Shown: one piece after another, positions 45,262 to 56,641 of the stretch
How the letters are laid out: each line of letters begins with the position of its first letter
How positions within the stretch are numbered: position 1 is the first letter of the stretch
Assembly (NCBI GenBank): GCA_038373865.1
Contig: JAXGGA010001091.1
Location: 1 to 64,000, forward strand
Direction: 5' to 3'
Source: Uloborus plumipes
Taxonomy: Eukaryota > Arthropoda > Arachnida > Araneae > Uloboridae
Length of the DNA: 64,000 nucleotides
Made by a program: the position numbers and the translations under genes
Notes under the pieces: generated by a model
Told to the model about the DNA's origin: nothing
Databases searched by the model: none
Seen by the model: the letters and a program-made list of their open reading frames with translations, nothing else

Positions 45262-45337
45262 GGGGTACAGATGAGAATCGAACCCACGGCCTGTGGTATG
45301 CGAAGAGAAGCTTTTAACATAAAGCCCCAGGAACCCC
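45262..45337 (-). repeat. tRNA-like sequence, probably SINE head
   Basis: On the minus strand the 76-nt block starts GGGGTTC and ends GTACCCC, which can pair at six of seven positions. A strong box B (GGTTCGATTCTC) forms a T arm with G-U pairs. The D arm is poor and no anticodon stem forms. This is what a decayed tRNA or tRNA-derived SINE would look like. Confidence 0.55.
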
Positions 45338-45339
45338 AC

Positions 45340-46130
45340 TTGTGAGTTTTGTTCCATAATAATGTTCATACATTTCTCGCTAAATGTCGGGTGGTGCTAC
45401 ATTCGAAAATCTTTTCGACCATAACTTGTACCCGCAAGTCTTTACTATATCAGATACTACATCAGGGTATATATCATATACTTTGATATCATAAGTATAT
45501 ATCCTTTTGCTGTAAAACTCCCTCATGCAAAACTGTCACAAAAAGTGCATCATTAGTCGTCAAATTTAGTGCTCATGATATTTCAGATTAACAGTTTCTT
45601 AAAATTATTTCATTTTTCTCATTTACATTAGGCAGACCTGATGGATTTGAAAATATGAAATAAATCTCGGATATCGAGGGTGGGGGGAGATATAATGCGT
45701 TATAAACTACTGATTTCGTATATACTAGTATAAAATTTAATATTATATTTTTACGTCATTATTATGAGTTTAACATTCATGTCTTATTTCGATATCTATT
45801 ATGGAGAAAATTTTGGGAATTAGTTCAACCGATTCTCGTATTTCACAAAGAAGCAATCAGGAAAACGGATCGTTACACTTCGGGGAAGAGGAGAATTTTC
45901 ATAACTGAATAAAAATGATTTCTCTTGTATTTAATATATCGGCTTCTTATTGTCGTTTTTAAAACAAAAGTTGATTGTCTTATTGAATCTTTTTGAAGTT
46001 TTAGAAATGTAAAAAGTCATATTTCGTTACTTTACCTTTCCATAAGGGCTTCCAACTTATACTACACATCCACAATAAATAGTGCTCTTCATAACGATTT
46101 ATTATTTAAGAGCACTTTTTGCTACAGTGT
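45340..46130. other. No feature seen
   Basis: AT-rich spacer. A short ATATACTTTGATATCATAAG-like palindromic patch near 45475 is the only structure noticed. Confidence 0.45.
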
Positions 46131-46132
46131 AA

Positions 46133-46497
46133 AAAATGAATGCTGTTTTCACAGTACAATATCGCTAATTTTATAGTAATAAACTGTAAAATTCCTAACT
46201 TTACAGTACTAAACTGTAAAATTACTAATTTTGCAGTAGTAAACTGTCAAATTGCTAATTTTAGAGTTTATTACAGTTGATTTTACAACTGAAGCCTCTG
46301 ATGCAAGTATTACATTGTTGTTTTTACAGTATAATACAGCTAAATTTTACGGCAATAAACTGTAAAATGTCTAACTTTACAGTAAGAAACTGTAAAATTG
46401 CTAGCTTTACAATTTACTACTATGCATTTTACAGTTTTAAATTGGAACCTCGACTGCCAGTATTATACTATAAAAACAACAGTTCACTTTTTGCAGT
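46133..46497. mobile_element. ACTGTAAAATTGC-type MITE, copy C
   Basis: The ends are slightly decayed (ACAGTGTAAAAAATGAATGC on the left, AGTTCACTTTTTGCAGTA on the right). The interior matches copies A, B and D. It carries GCTAATTTTATAGTAATAAA uninterrupted, which is the empty form of the site occupied by a nested element in copy A. The 92-codon frame at 46277-46555 resembles the one in copy A only because the DNA repeats. Confidence 0.82.
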
Positions 46498-46755
46498 AAA
46501 TAAATGGCTAGATTATCTTACATTGATTCAGTTCTACGTTTCAATTTGGTGCTAGTGAGCCTGTAAAGTTTGTTTTACCTTTCCTATACTCATCGTGTAA
46601 CAAAAGCAGCCTAGTTCGTTTTTACAGCCGTTCTTCCCGCGTTTCGACTCATTAGGAAAAATATATATCTTCCGGTAAATATACCTTTGGTAATTCTTTA
46701 TTTAAAAAAATATTTCTTTCATCACCTAGTAGTCAGTTTTGTTTCGATTTAATTC

Positions 46756-47170
46756 CCTAGCAGCAGCATCTCATCCGTCGACGATCGGCCATTCATCGAA
46801 ACCCGATGAAATTCTCATCGGCCGATGATCCAATATGTCTCATCGGCCAAACAGAATCCGAGCAGCAAAATCCGATGAGTTTTGCTCGAAATACGATGAG
46901 ATTTGGAGCAATTTACGAGCAGACCGGTCCCGTGCCGATGAATTTCATCGGGAAACTTGATCGGAAGGATATCGTTTTCCGATGGAATATAGTTCGGCTT
47001 ATTTTCATCGGGAAAGTTTATCGGAAGGATATTGCTTTCCGATGAAAAGTAGCTCATCAAAAACCGTGCTCGGATACTGATCGGAACGATGTCATCGTGC
47101 GTTACGCGATCAGTTTACGAGGAGTTCGATGATCGGCCGAGCAAAATCCGATGAGTTGATGCTACTTGGG
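46756..47170. mobile_element. GATGA/CATCG-rich inverted-repeat element
   Basis: About 415 bp dominated by CATCG, CGATGA and GATCGG words. Ends mirror imperfectly (AGCAGCATCTCATC against GATGAGTTGATGCTACT). Inside, a 60-bp unit starting TTCATCGGGAAA is tandemly duplicated at 46944 and 47004, sharing TATCGGAAGGATAT-like text. Frames open on both strands (46806-47045 plus, 46815-47060 minus) follow from the repetitive, GC-richer sequence. Non-autonomous; superfamily unknown. Confidence 0.7.
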
Positions 47171-50100
47171 TTATGTTTAAATTATCCTTTCTATGGCTAA
47201 ATTCTACACGAAGGAGGAAATACTTTATTTTCCTTTTATAATCTAATCATGCAACTCAGTTCTAATGTCATTTGTCATTTTACGTGAAAACACATTTTAA
47301 AATAATAAGCTAAAAATAATTATTGCAATATACTGTCTGATTATTTAGGTAAACTTTTGACAACGTTTAAAAGTTTAATTGAGATATGGATTCGTTTTTA
47401 TTTTAGTAAGTTTGTCCTAAGGTAGATGAAGGCTCACTCGTGAACGTATAACTTCTGGAGAACATGTAAACTGTTTACATATCTTTTCTATAATGATAAT
47501 ATCAGTGTATTATATTATGTGCAAATATTTGAAAAAAATCTATGATCAATATATGAATTTACTGTTATTTAAGTTTTTCAAGAAAACATTCATTGAGTTG
47601 ATTACTTTTGTTACTAGCTGGTTGATCAACAATGAAACGGTTGAGCAATTGCATGATATAGATTGATACATAATATTTTAATTAACTTAAAAACTAAAGA
47701 TCAAAGAAACGTAAGATCATTTTTAAATGCATTATCACACTCTATAAAGCTCACAAGCTTTATATAAGAATAATCTTAAGAAAATTAAATTTTCTCTGAA
47801 TTTAACCTTACATGGCTATTCAATGATCAGATCGTGCTACGAATTTTTTTAAATTGACAGTGAGTAAGCTTATATGTTTAGGAAAAAATAATTTCTTATT
47901 GATACAACTACTGTACAATTTAAACTGACACAGTGTTGGTTGCAAACCCTTCAGTGTCATTGGTATATACGTATATGTTAATTAATAAAGAGTTTTTCTT
48001 CGAAATATTATAATTATCTATTTTTTCCCATCATTTGTGCCCCATCTCCTCCATATAGTACATGTGAACAATTGAAGCCATTTTTTCAAGATACCGTAAC
48101 TTAAAAAGAAAAAGGATCCAAAATTACTTGACACAAAGAAGACTATGCAATCATAAGGACATTTGAAAATCTGAGAAATTGGATAATACTTTTTGAAAAG
48201 TACATAAATGAAAAATAATGTTCACATGTGCCCTTCTTCCCCACACATAATTCAATCTGAACGTAGGAAAGATTGTCTATTTTCGTTCTTTTGAGATTAA
48301 CTTAAACTTATCAACTTTTTAATTGACACGTTTTGTATATCGTTCGTTTCTGATATATTGCCGTTTATTGCAATTTTGTGCTTAAAGTAAATGTTTGTTC
48401 CTCTTTCCGACAAAGCGATTTTTCTCTTCGTTTTGTTTTGAGCACGTTACATGATAAATTGCATTCTGTTTTGCTTTCAGTTATAAGAAACATTTCAGTT
48501 TTAAGAAACTTCAGATTTACTAGTGAAAAATGTAAATAAATTATGAGCAAGTGAATGATTTTTCTTAAAAATTATACTTGCTGCGTCGCAAAAATTTAAC
48601 TAAGTTGCGTACAATTTATAGCTCCCCTGATGAATCATCTTCATTTCTACATTTTTACGCAAGAAACGCTTGGATTTTCCTCAGGGATATTATTGATTCG
48701 CCTACTTCAAAAGAAGCTATGTTTCAACTTGATGCCTATTTAAAATTCTTACTAAGATGTGTATATTGCTTAAATTAAATTTAAACTTCTCTTTGGGACG
48801 TCAAAATTTGTTTATCATGAAATGATTTTTTTTGTGTATGGTTTGAGTCATAATAACCTGGCAAAATTCATTATTGATTTTATGATAATCGTTTCATTTA
48901 TTACTCTATGTATTGCTTCTTTCTTCAAAAATGTGTTTGTATTTTATGTAAAAAATGTCAGTTTCTTAAGATTTAAAAATATTTGAATGTAACAGAACGA
49001 ATTGAAACTTAAATCAATGTGAAGAATATGGTAGAAAACAGTTATGCTATGGATGCATTAATCTAAAACATTTTTAAGAGAAATGAATTAAAAAGTTAGT
49101 CCGTTGAAAAATACATTTTTGGGAAGTTTTTTTTTTTTTTTTTTTTGAAGCTATGTTCGAACTAATATTTTTTGCAAGGAAAAAAATGCAAAATTAAATG
49201 CCCTTTGACGATATTCAGATTATCTCCTACATTTTTATGTCTTAAAATTAATTTGCGTTGCATAATTTCCCTTACAGAACTACAGAAAAAGTTACTGGGT
49301 CATTATGAATAAAAGCAGACATTTTTCTTGCATGAGACACCTTTCTATTTCATTTAAATCCTGTAATAAACAACATTTTTCCCCCAAAAAATCTGACATG
49401 TCCGTATAATTTTTAAGCGAATAAATTTTTATAACATTTCTGAATACTATTTTTGATATAAAATGTAGAGCTGTCCCGCACAAAACTCTACCTGATTGTT
49501 TGTTGAATGTCTAATTACTTGTTTTTTTACGAAACTCACAATAAAAAAAATAGTGGAAAGGAAAAGTACACAATTTAAAAAATGTAGCAATATAGATTCG
49601 TTGGAAATTTTGTAGAATTTACAACTCCGGAATGGATGTCCAAAAGTATGTAATGCACGTAAGGTAAACTTCGTTTACAAAATAGTAATAGAAAAATATA
49701 TAGAAAAAATAATTTTTTCTTCACAAATCACATAAGGAAAGTACTTTCTCTAAGTCAGCTAATTTTATTTTTTTTGCTATAAGTGATTGTAGGTATATAA
49801 AAATTTAAGGAAACATTTGGTTCAATTTCTTCCACATGTAACTGTGGAAGTAATCCTTTTCACGATTACCTTTAAATATTCATTTTCTTTCACTTATCAT
49901 CACAAAAAAGAAAGCAAATAATAAGCAAAGTAATATGAAGATAATTAAAATATTCTTGGCTGTTTTCACTTACTAGCACTTTGGAATCCATTAACTCAAA
50001 TCGTTAATTTATTTTTTGAAGTAGGAATACAGAATTACTATAATTAAAAAAAATTAATGGAACGGGATTACTTTCATTAATTTCACTGGTAAATTCCGTG

Positions 50101-50600
50101 ATACATCGAAATATTAATTTTTGTATTGCTGAAAATAACTGTTCTTCATTAGTTTGAATATATATTCAACATTTTTATTAAATTATTTATTACTTACCCT
50201 TTTTGTTCTTAAAGTTTTAATGACTTTGTTAGTATTTTTAGAAATAAAATATTTGTCACTATTAGACTTAAATTTTTAAGCTTCTCTGTCAGAAGTTTTC
50301 TGTTATTTCGTAACTTATTTTTAATTTATTATTTTTTGTCTTATGATCATTATCCAGTTTCTTATAAAAAATAGTTCATTTTATTAATTAAAAAGCTTAT
50401 TTTGCTCTCGTAAATCAGCCATCTTGTTTCTGAGAAATCGACTTTTTCATTTTAACGATGCAGGGATAAAGATAGAAAAGAAGTCTTCGAATATTCAATA
50501 TCAGGTTAAAGACGATGGCGCACCATTACCAAAGACTCTTTTCTGGTATATTTTATATTGTTTTCTTCCCAGGAAAGCCCCGAAGAGATAGAAAGCTCTT
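47171..50600. other. Long AT-rich stretch, no gene seen
   Basis: About 3.4 kb without terminal repeats, tandem arrays or tRNA-like sequence. A T run lies near 49125-49145. Frames of 61-66 codons (48365-48550, 48578-48778, 49292-49483) have no recognised motif. This is the quietest part of the window. Confidence 0.5.
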
Positions 50601-50614
50601 ATTACGAAATAGTT

Positions 50615-51392
50615 CGTTTGCGATATATCGATTTTTGCCATTCTTCTTCCTACCCATTGCCATAGGAGCATGAAATCCGTAAAGTTGAACATTTTCCCTC
50701 AGCTTTAACATTTATAAAAGATTTTGCTTTAAGTAAATAGTAAGTATTTCTTACGTTAAGCATTTTCATACCATTATTTTTTTTTTATAAATGCATTGGT
50801 ATTTTGTTTATTAAAATAAAATGAAGAAAAATCTGGAGAAATTGCTAATTATTTCGTTGCGAAATTAAATTATTGCTAAATTTAATTTTGTTTGCGATAT
50901 ATCGATTTTTGCCATTCTTCTTCCTACACATTGCCATAGGAGCATGAAATCCGTTAAGTTTTAGCATTTTCCCTCGGTTTTAACATTTATAAAAGATTTT
51001 ACTTTAAATATAAAATAAAAATTTCTTACGTTAAGCATTTTAATATCGTTATTTTTTTAAAATATGCATTGTTATTTTGTTTATTAAAATAAAATGAAGA
51101 AAAATCTGGAGAAATTGCTAATTATTTCGTTGCGAAATTAAATTATTGCTAAATTTAATTTCGTTTGCTAAATATAGATTTTTGCCATTCTTCTTCCTAC
51201 ACATTGCCATAGGAGCATGAAATCCGCAAAGTTTGAGCATTTTCCTTAGCTTTAACATTTGTAAAAGATTTTGCTTTAAGTAGAAAAAAAAAATTCTTAC
51301 GTTAAACATTTTCATACCGTTATGTTTTTAAATATGCGTTGATATTTCGTTTATTAAAATAAAATGAAGAAAGATCTGGAGAAATTGCTAAT
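50615..51392. repeat. Tandem repeat, about 274-bp unit, nearly three copies
   Basis: GTTTGCGATATATCGATTTT (variant in copy 3) begins units near 50615, 50889 and 51162, a period of 273-274 bp. Each unit continues with GCCATTCTTCTTCCTAC, CATTGCCATAGGAGCATGAA and an AT-rich half. Units 1 and 2 end in GAAATTGCTAATTATTTCGT; unit 3 stops after GAGAAATTGCTAA at about 51392. Minus frames of about 63 codons inside successive units are repeat shadows. Unit size is in the satellite range. Confidence 0.9.
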
Positions 51393-52460
51393 ACACAGTA
51401 CTGTAGTAATCAAAGCATCAAGATGTATACTGTACATAACTTAGAAAGTAAAAGTTTATGCGTTGAAGTTTAAGTAAGAAGATGAGCAATGTAGATTAAA
51501 ATAGAGAAAATAGGTAAGAGAAGGTGGGGCCAAAGTAAAATAGTTACTATAACTTTCCTGTTTCAAAATAAAAAAATCATGCTGAAAATCCGTTTTGAAC
51601 AATAGTGTACATAAAAAGGAATAATGTATTTTATAATAAAACTTGCGATGAAATGTTATTTTTTAGTTTTAACAGCTATTTTGTACCTTCCAAATAAAAG
51701 TTCAAAAAAAAAAAATCATCTCATAAAACATGAGGCTAAGTTAAAAATAAAATATTTTTGAAAGTAAATAATTTTCTATTCGATTATTAAAAATATTTGT
51801 CATCAAATGTTCTCGTAAATAAGAAAGTAATGGCTTAATAATGAAACAAACAAATGAATTAATGAAATAATTAATGTATGAGGGAATAAAATGAGTGAAT
51901 AAAATAGTGAACGAATGAGAAAATAAATGAATAAATAAGAGAATTTTTAAGTAAAGGAATGTAAATGAACCAATAAATGCGGAAATAAGTGATTTAATAA
52001 ATGATTGAATAAGTAAACGAAATGAACTATTTTACATTACCACTTGACGAATTTCATTAAACATTTAAAATCTGAACCTGAACAGTATGAACTAAATAGG
52101 TACCGCACTGGATGTCAGTAGACCTTGATTCATACTTAAAATAGTAATTACAAGAAATTTATCGTTTTATACTAACAAAAAATATTTAAAAAAACCATAA
52201 ATATTATGTATCAAATTTTGAAACTGACTTGTATTATTTTCCCCTTGATTTTTTAAAGTTATTTATTTTTTGAATGGAATTAGTTATGAGCCAATATTTT
52301 AAAAAGTGCCAATTTGAAGTTGGAGTTTTCTGATAAAAAAACTTTTTTGCAGAAAAAAATTAACGTTGGATTCTAAGTCTAAATTGGGTCTAAATTCAAG
52401 AAAATAAAAGGGGGGAAGTCAAGAAAGGTATTGACCCCCTCCTTAGATTACTTACTTTTA
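51393..52460. other. No gene; degenerate AATGA-type simple sequence
   Basis: Around 51835-52010 words such as AATGAATAAATGAAT recur loosely, as in a decayed microsatellite. No coding or mobile-element features. Confidence 0.5.
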
Positions 52461-52464
52461 AGCC

Positions 52465-53742
52465 GTTACAGATCTGATGAGTGTTACAGATCTGATGTTA
52501 ATATGAGCTACATATTTGAGTTTATGCTTTCAGTCTTCGTTAACATCTCTAAAAATGATATCATTTCCTTGCATCTTTAACATAGAATTAAGATAATTAT
52601 ATTAAAATATATATATTATCTAAAAAATCAAAATTTCATCATAAAAAAGCATTTCTTGGAAATGAAAATTAGCGATAAGGTTTTTAGATAAAATAAATAA
52701 TGAGATTACCAAATCCAAGCTAATAAAACACTTGTTCTGTTTTGAAACAACACACAACTTCAACTTTTTCAACACACAACTCTGCTGCTTGCTTTTCTTT
52801 AATTAATTGCAGGAAATTTAATTTCTTGATTAGAAATTCAAATTTACCATGCTAGTTATTATCTAGTTATTTAGCGAAGTAATGAGAAATTGAAGCACCA
52901 AAAAAAATAATAATAGTAATAATAATAAATAAAATAATAATAATTAATTAACTTAACTTAATTTCTGCAGTGTCAATTTTTCGTATTTTACTAACTTCTA
53001 TTGTTAGGTCATACAAACCACAAATGAAGCAATTGTACTAAAACTCATTGCTTTTCATTTTTTAAGAATAAAAATATTTAATATATATGGCTAAAACCTA
53101 TGATTTTTGCTTTTTATAATTCTGAAACGTGTGAGTTAGTTCGGTAACATATTCGCTGTTTTTCAATGTTACCGCTCTGACTGTTACCGATCTAACAAAC
53201 TGACAAAGTTTTTTTTTTATTTCCGAGTCGATCGCGCTAAACCAAAATCAAACGCGTGGTTTTTTCACTTGTAAAAAAGGACTATACTTATATATAAAAT
53301 AATTTTTAAAATAATAAAAACTGCGCATTTTAGAGCATGTTACCGATCTGATGACTTAAATAACACACATTTTATAAAATCTTTTTAATAAAATCTTACC
53401 TGCAATTTTAGATGCAGAAATGCAAATTTTTAATTACGATTCGATAAAACATCCCATCAGGTACTCAGTATCACGTGGTATAGGTGCAGGAAATGATTTT
53501 GGGAGCCTAAACATAGATCGGAAGTTATTGTTACCGCTCTGACAGCGGAACTTGGGACACGCTTATTTCACATCGGCTAGAAAATCAGAAATCGATTAAA
53601 ACAAAAATGAAGTAAAATATTAACAAAGGGGTAAAAATAGAATCGCTTTTTGTGCAAGTGCGTTTTTTTGAGGGAAGTTAGAAAGTGCGCATGACTTGTT
53701 TGCATGCTAAGCTTTGCTATTGAGGACACGTTATCGATCTGA
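52465..53742. repeat. GTTACCGATCTGA phrase repeats
   Basis: GTTACAGATCTGATG occurs twice (52465-52479 and 52483-52497). GTTACCGCTCTGA or GTTACCGATCTGA variants occur at 53168, 53183, 53339 and 53530, and GTTATCGATCTGA at 53730, all in the same orientation. Intervening sequence is not repeated. The array ends about 90 bp before the hAT-like element at 53833. Confidence 0.75.
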
Positions 53743-53832
53743 TTTTTGATGTATAAAAACAATATTTTCTGAAGAAAAAATTTTTTTTAACTATGAAACT
53801 TATTTAAAATATTACTTGTGGTGGGTGGAGCT

Positions 53833-56363
53833 TAGGGTGGTTCACAAGCCTATGGTAAAAAAAAAGTTTTGTCCTAGAGGTCACGGCGGTGGCTCATTTT
53901 TTTACCTCTATCCACCCTATTATACTGCCAAAATTTCAACCTCCTACTTGAATAAAAAGACGGTGCTCAAAGCTCACATAGTTCTCCAGTTTTTGTCAAT
54001 TTCAAGCGTTTTTCAGTTGAGCGGCAAAAAAAAAATTTCGGGTGTTTTCCTATCATTCTTGCTGATTCTTATGTTCAATGATCCCCTGAATCCTGATATG
54101 GCCACCCTTTTCCCCCATTGCCTCCCACTTTTCGAAAATAGCGCCCCCCTCCCCTCCCATTTTCATTAGATTTCGACAATTTCATAGATATTATTTGGAG
54201 GAGAAGGAAGCATTATATTTACCATTAACATTCTTCTATAGGGCTAGACAGGTGAAAAGTTCAAAATCATAAACACTTTTTGCAAGTAGGGAGATTCATG
54301 GGGGTATTTTCCCCTTCCCTCCGTAAAAACTTTAACATATCATCAACAACTAATTTTTTCCAGCTTCAAAATTTTGCTTATTTTTTTGTGCAACACAATA
54401 ATATCGGACTGCCTTCTATGACTCCCATGTCCAAAAAATTTTTCAAGCTGTAATATTTTTTCAAAACATTGGAGAAATCACGTTACATATGATTTGCACC
54501 GCAGATTTCCTTCCATAAAGAACCTTTCAGTATTATTTATATTCATACCAGTTGTGTTCGAGCAATTACCGTGAAGGGGGAAATAGAGATCATATTTGAA
54601 TTCAGTGGAGCATTTTACATAAGAAACAGAAAGAAAAGTGTCAGATACATTTATTCATTTTGTGTCGAACAGTGTTGTTATACTGAAATTTGCTAGAAGT
54701 TTTTAATTAAAGCCAAAATATTTAAACATGCATCACTCATTCATGCTATGCAATTCAACTTTCTATGTATATTTATATATAGATATTTTTTTTTTTTTTG
54801 AGAGAGAGAGAGAGATACTTTTAGTATTGAATATTTTATTGTCTCAGCAAGGATAAGTACTCAATTTTCTTCAACAGCAGGTAAAAAAAAACTGCTTATT
54901 GTCCTCGTTATTGAAAAAAATTCTGTTAAATTCTTGAATTATTTGAACATTTTCCTCAGCTACGTTATTCACCATTATTTATTTATTTTAATTTTTTCTT
55001 TTAATTCTGTGATTGATATATTTGCATTCGTTGGGGCGTAGGACGAAGAATGTTAGAAAATAATCCCTAATATTCATGTTTGAAAAAATCCAATTGTTCT
55101 GTACTACACTTGCTATATTTCACATCTTTATTTTTATAATAACTTGCTTTTCTTTCAACTAGAATTTGATACAAAAAAAAACTACGTCAAACTAATTAAT
55201 TCACCAGAAAGGTGTCATAAGTACTTTAATAAAACTGCCCTAGTTGTTATTTCAATTTCCAGGTCGTTCATATCTTATAAGGTTTTTTTCCAAGTTTAGA
55301 TATTCTCAGAAGTTTTAATAGAAAATGGAGCATCTATCAAAGTTTAATCTATTTATTTTACTGTACAAAAAGGTGCTAAAACTGTAGGAAGTGCTGCACC
55401 GAGGTTTTTCTCTCATGATTAGATTATATGAAAAATATCTTTCTTATATAGGAACATACATATTTTGAGGCATATAAGAGACTGAATTTCCTCATATAGG
55501 CTCCCTAATTGACTAATAATAACTTAATTATCTCTTTATAATCAGCCAGAGTGATCATAGATTTATCTATAAAGTTATAAAAAGCTTACAGTTGAAGTTT
55601 CAAACTTGTTAAAGTATTTTTTAAGTTCTATGTGCAACATTCTTTTTTTTTTGTTTAATTTTGTGCCAAACATTTTTTTTGCTTTAAAGTTATTAAAAAG
55701 AATAGAACTTATGAGCAATATGATGGCCAAAGTAAGCATGAAGTAAATATCTTTGCCTAAATTTCAGATTAGTTCTATGCCAGACTAGCTACAATAGTTT
55801 ATTTTGTGCAATTAGTTTTTATAATTTAATTCATTCTTCTTGTGATACTGTTAGCACTAGCACTATTAGTTTAAAACTTTAATTCTTGCAATTTTCTTCT
55901 CTGCATCCCACTACTTTAAAAACATGATAAACATTTTGCACAGCTCTTTCACAACTCTATTTTGGAAAGCGTAAGTTTTGAAAACCATAGCACAAGATGT
56001 AGACGAGTAGTACTGCAAGCTACATTGTACGCTGCGATCTACTAAATAATCGATAGTATCAAAGGTATTGCTATATGAATTCAAACGATTAAGAAACTTT
56101 TCACTTGTTTGAACTAATATTTATGAGTTGGAAAATGAGTATAATTGAAAAAAAATCTCTTCCAAGAAAATGGTCTCTTTAATTAGAAAAACTCAAAAAT
56201 TGTGAAAATTACGAAAAAGCGTAAAAATTAAGGGTGTTTGAGCACCATCTTCCATTAAGAGTAGGGAGCTGAAATTTTAGGGGAGTGATCTCATACATAA
56301 ATGTAAAAAAAGTAGGGTGCGCCTTGGTCCGTAGCAAAAAAAAAATTTTTTTGAACCACCCTA
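53833..56363. mobile_element. hAT-like element, 2531 bp, no transposase seen
   Basis: A perfect 8-bp duplication GTGGAGCT (53825-53832 and 56364-56371) flanks ends that both start TAGGGTGGTTCA. Subterminal sequences remain related in inverted orientation for about 150 bp (shared GGTGCTCAAA and AAAATTTCA words), more loosely than in the element at 32610. The 117-codon frame at 53816-54169 starts outside the element and shows no hAT motif. An AG/T microsatellite lies at about 54786-54812. The terminus is related to that of 32610-35271 (TAGGGTGG then AGC or TTC). Confidence 0.85.
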
Positions 56364-56641
56364 GTGGAGCTGGAAGTTAAAAATAATTCACCCTTTGACT
56401 TTGCCTCGCTATTTTACTTTGCCCTAAATTCCATTACTCAGAATGTTTATTTCGCTGCAAATACATCTCATGTAGAAGGATGAGATGCATATTTGTCGGT
56501 AAACTATAATAAACCTAAAATATGTAGCGAAAAATAACTAACGAGAATTTCATTCAAAAAACAGACATTTAAGCTCGGCATTATTTTGTACGTGATTGCT
56601 TAACCAAAAAAATCAAAAATAAGGTTCGTTAGAAAATCGTG

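Noticed and set aside
45262..45337. Functional tRNA gene
   Set aside because: The anticodon stem does not form and the acceptor is offset from the T arm.
27604..46555. Similar peptides at 27604-27822 and 46277-46555 as a protein family
   Set aside because: Both lie in copies of the same MITE; the similarity comes from the repeated DNA, and the other copies do not keep the frame.
46806..47060. Overlapping frames on both strands as coding
   Set aside because: They follow from the GATGA/CATCG word repetition inside an inverted-repeat element.
48578..48778. 66-codon plus frame with an acceptor-like TTTATAG as an exon
   Set aside because: No donor follows before the stop and there is no recognised motif.
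50501..51315. Two minus-strand 63-65-codon frames with shared residues
   Set aside because: They fall in successive units of the 274-bp tandem repeat, so the resemblance is a repeat shadow.
53816..54169. 117-codon frame as a hAT transposase start
   Set aside because: It starts outside the element boundary and has none of the expected motifs.
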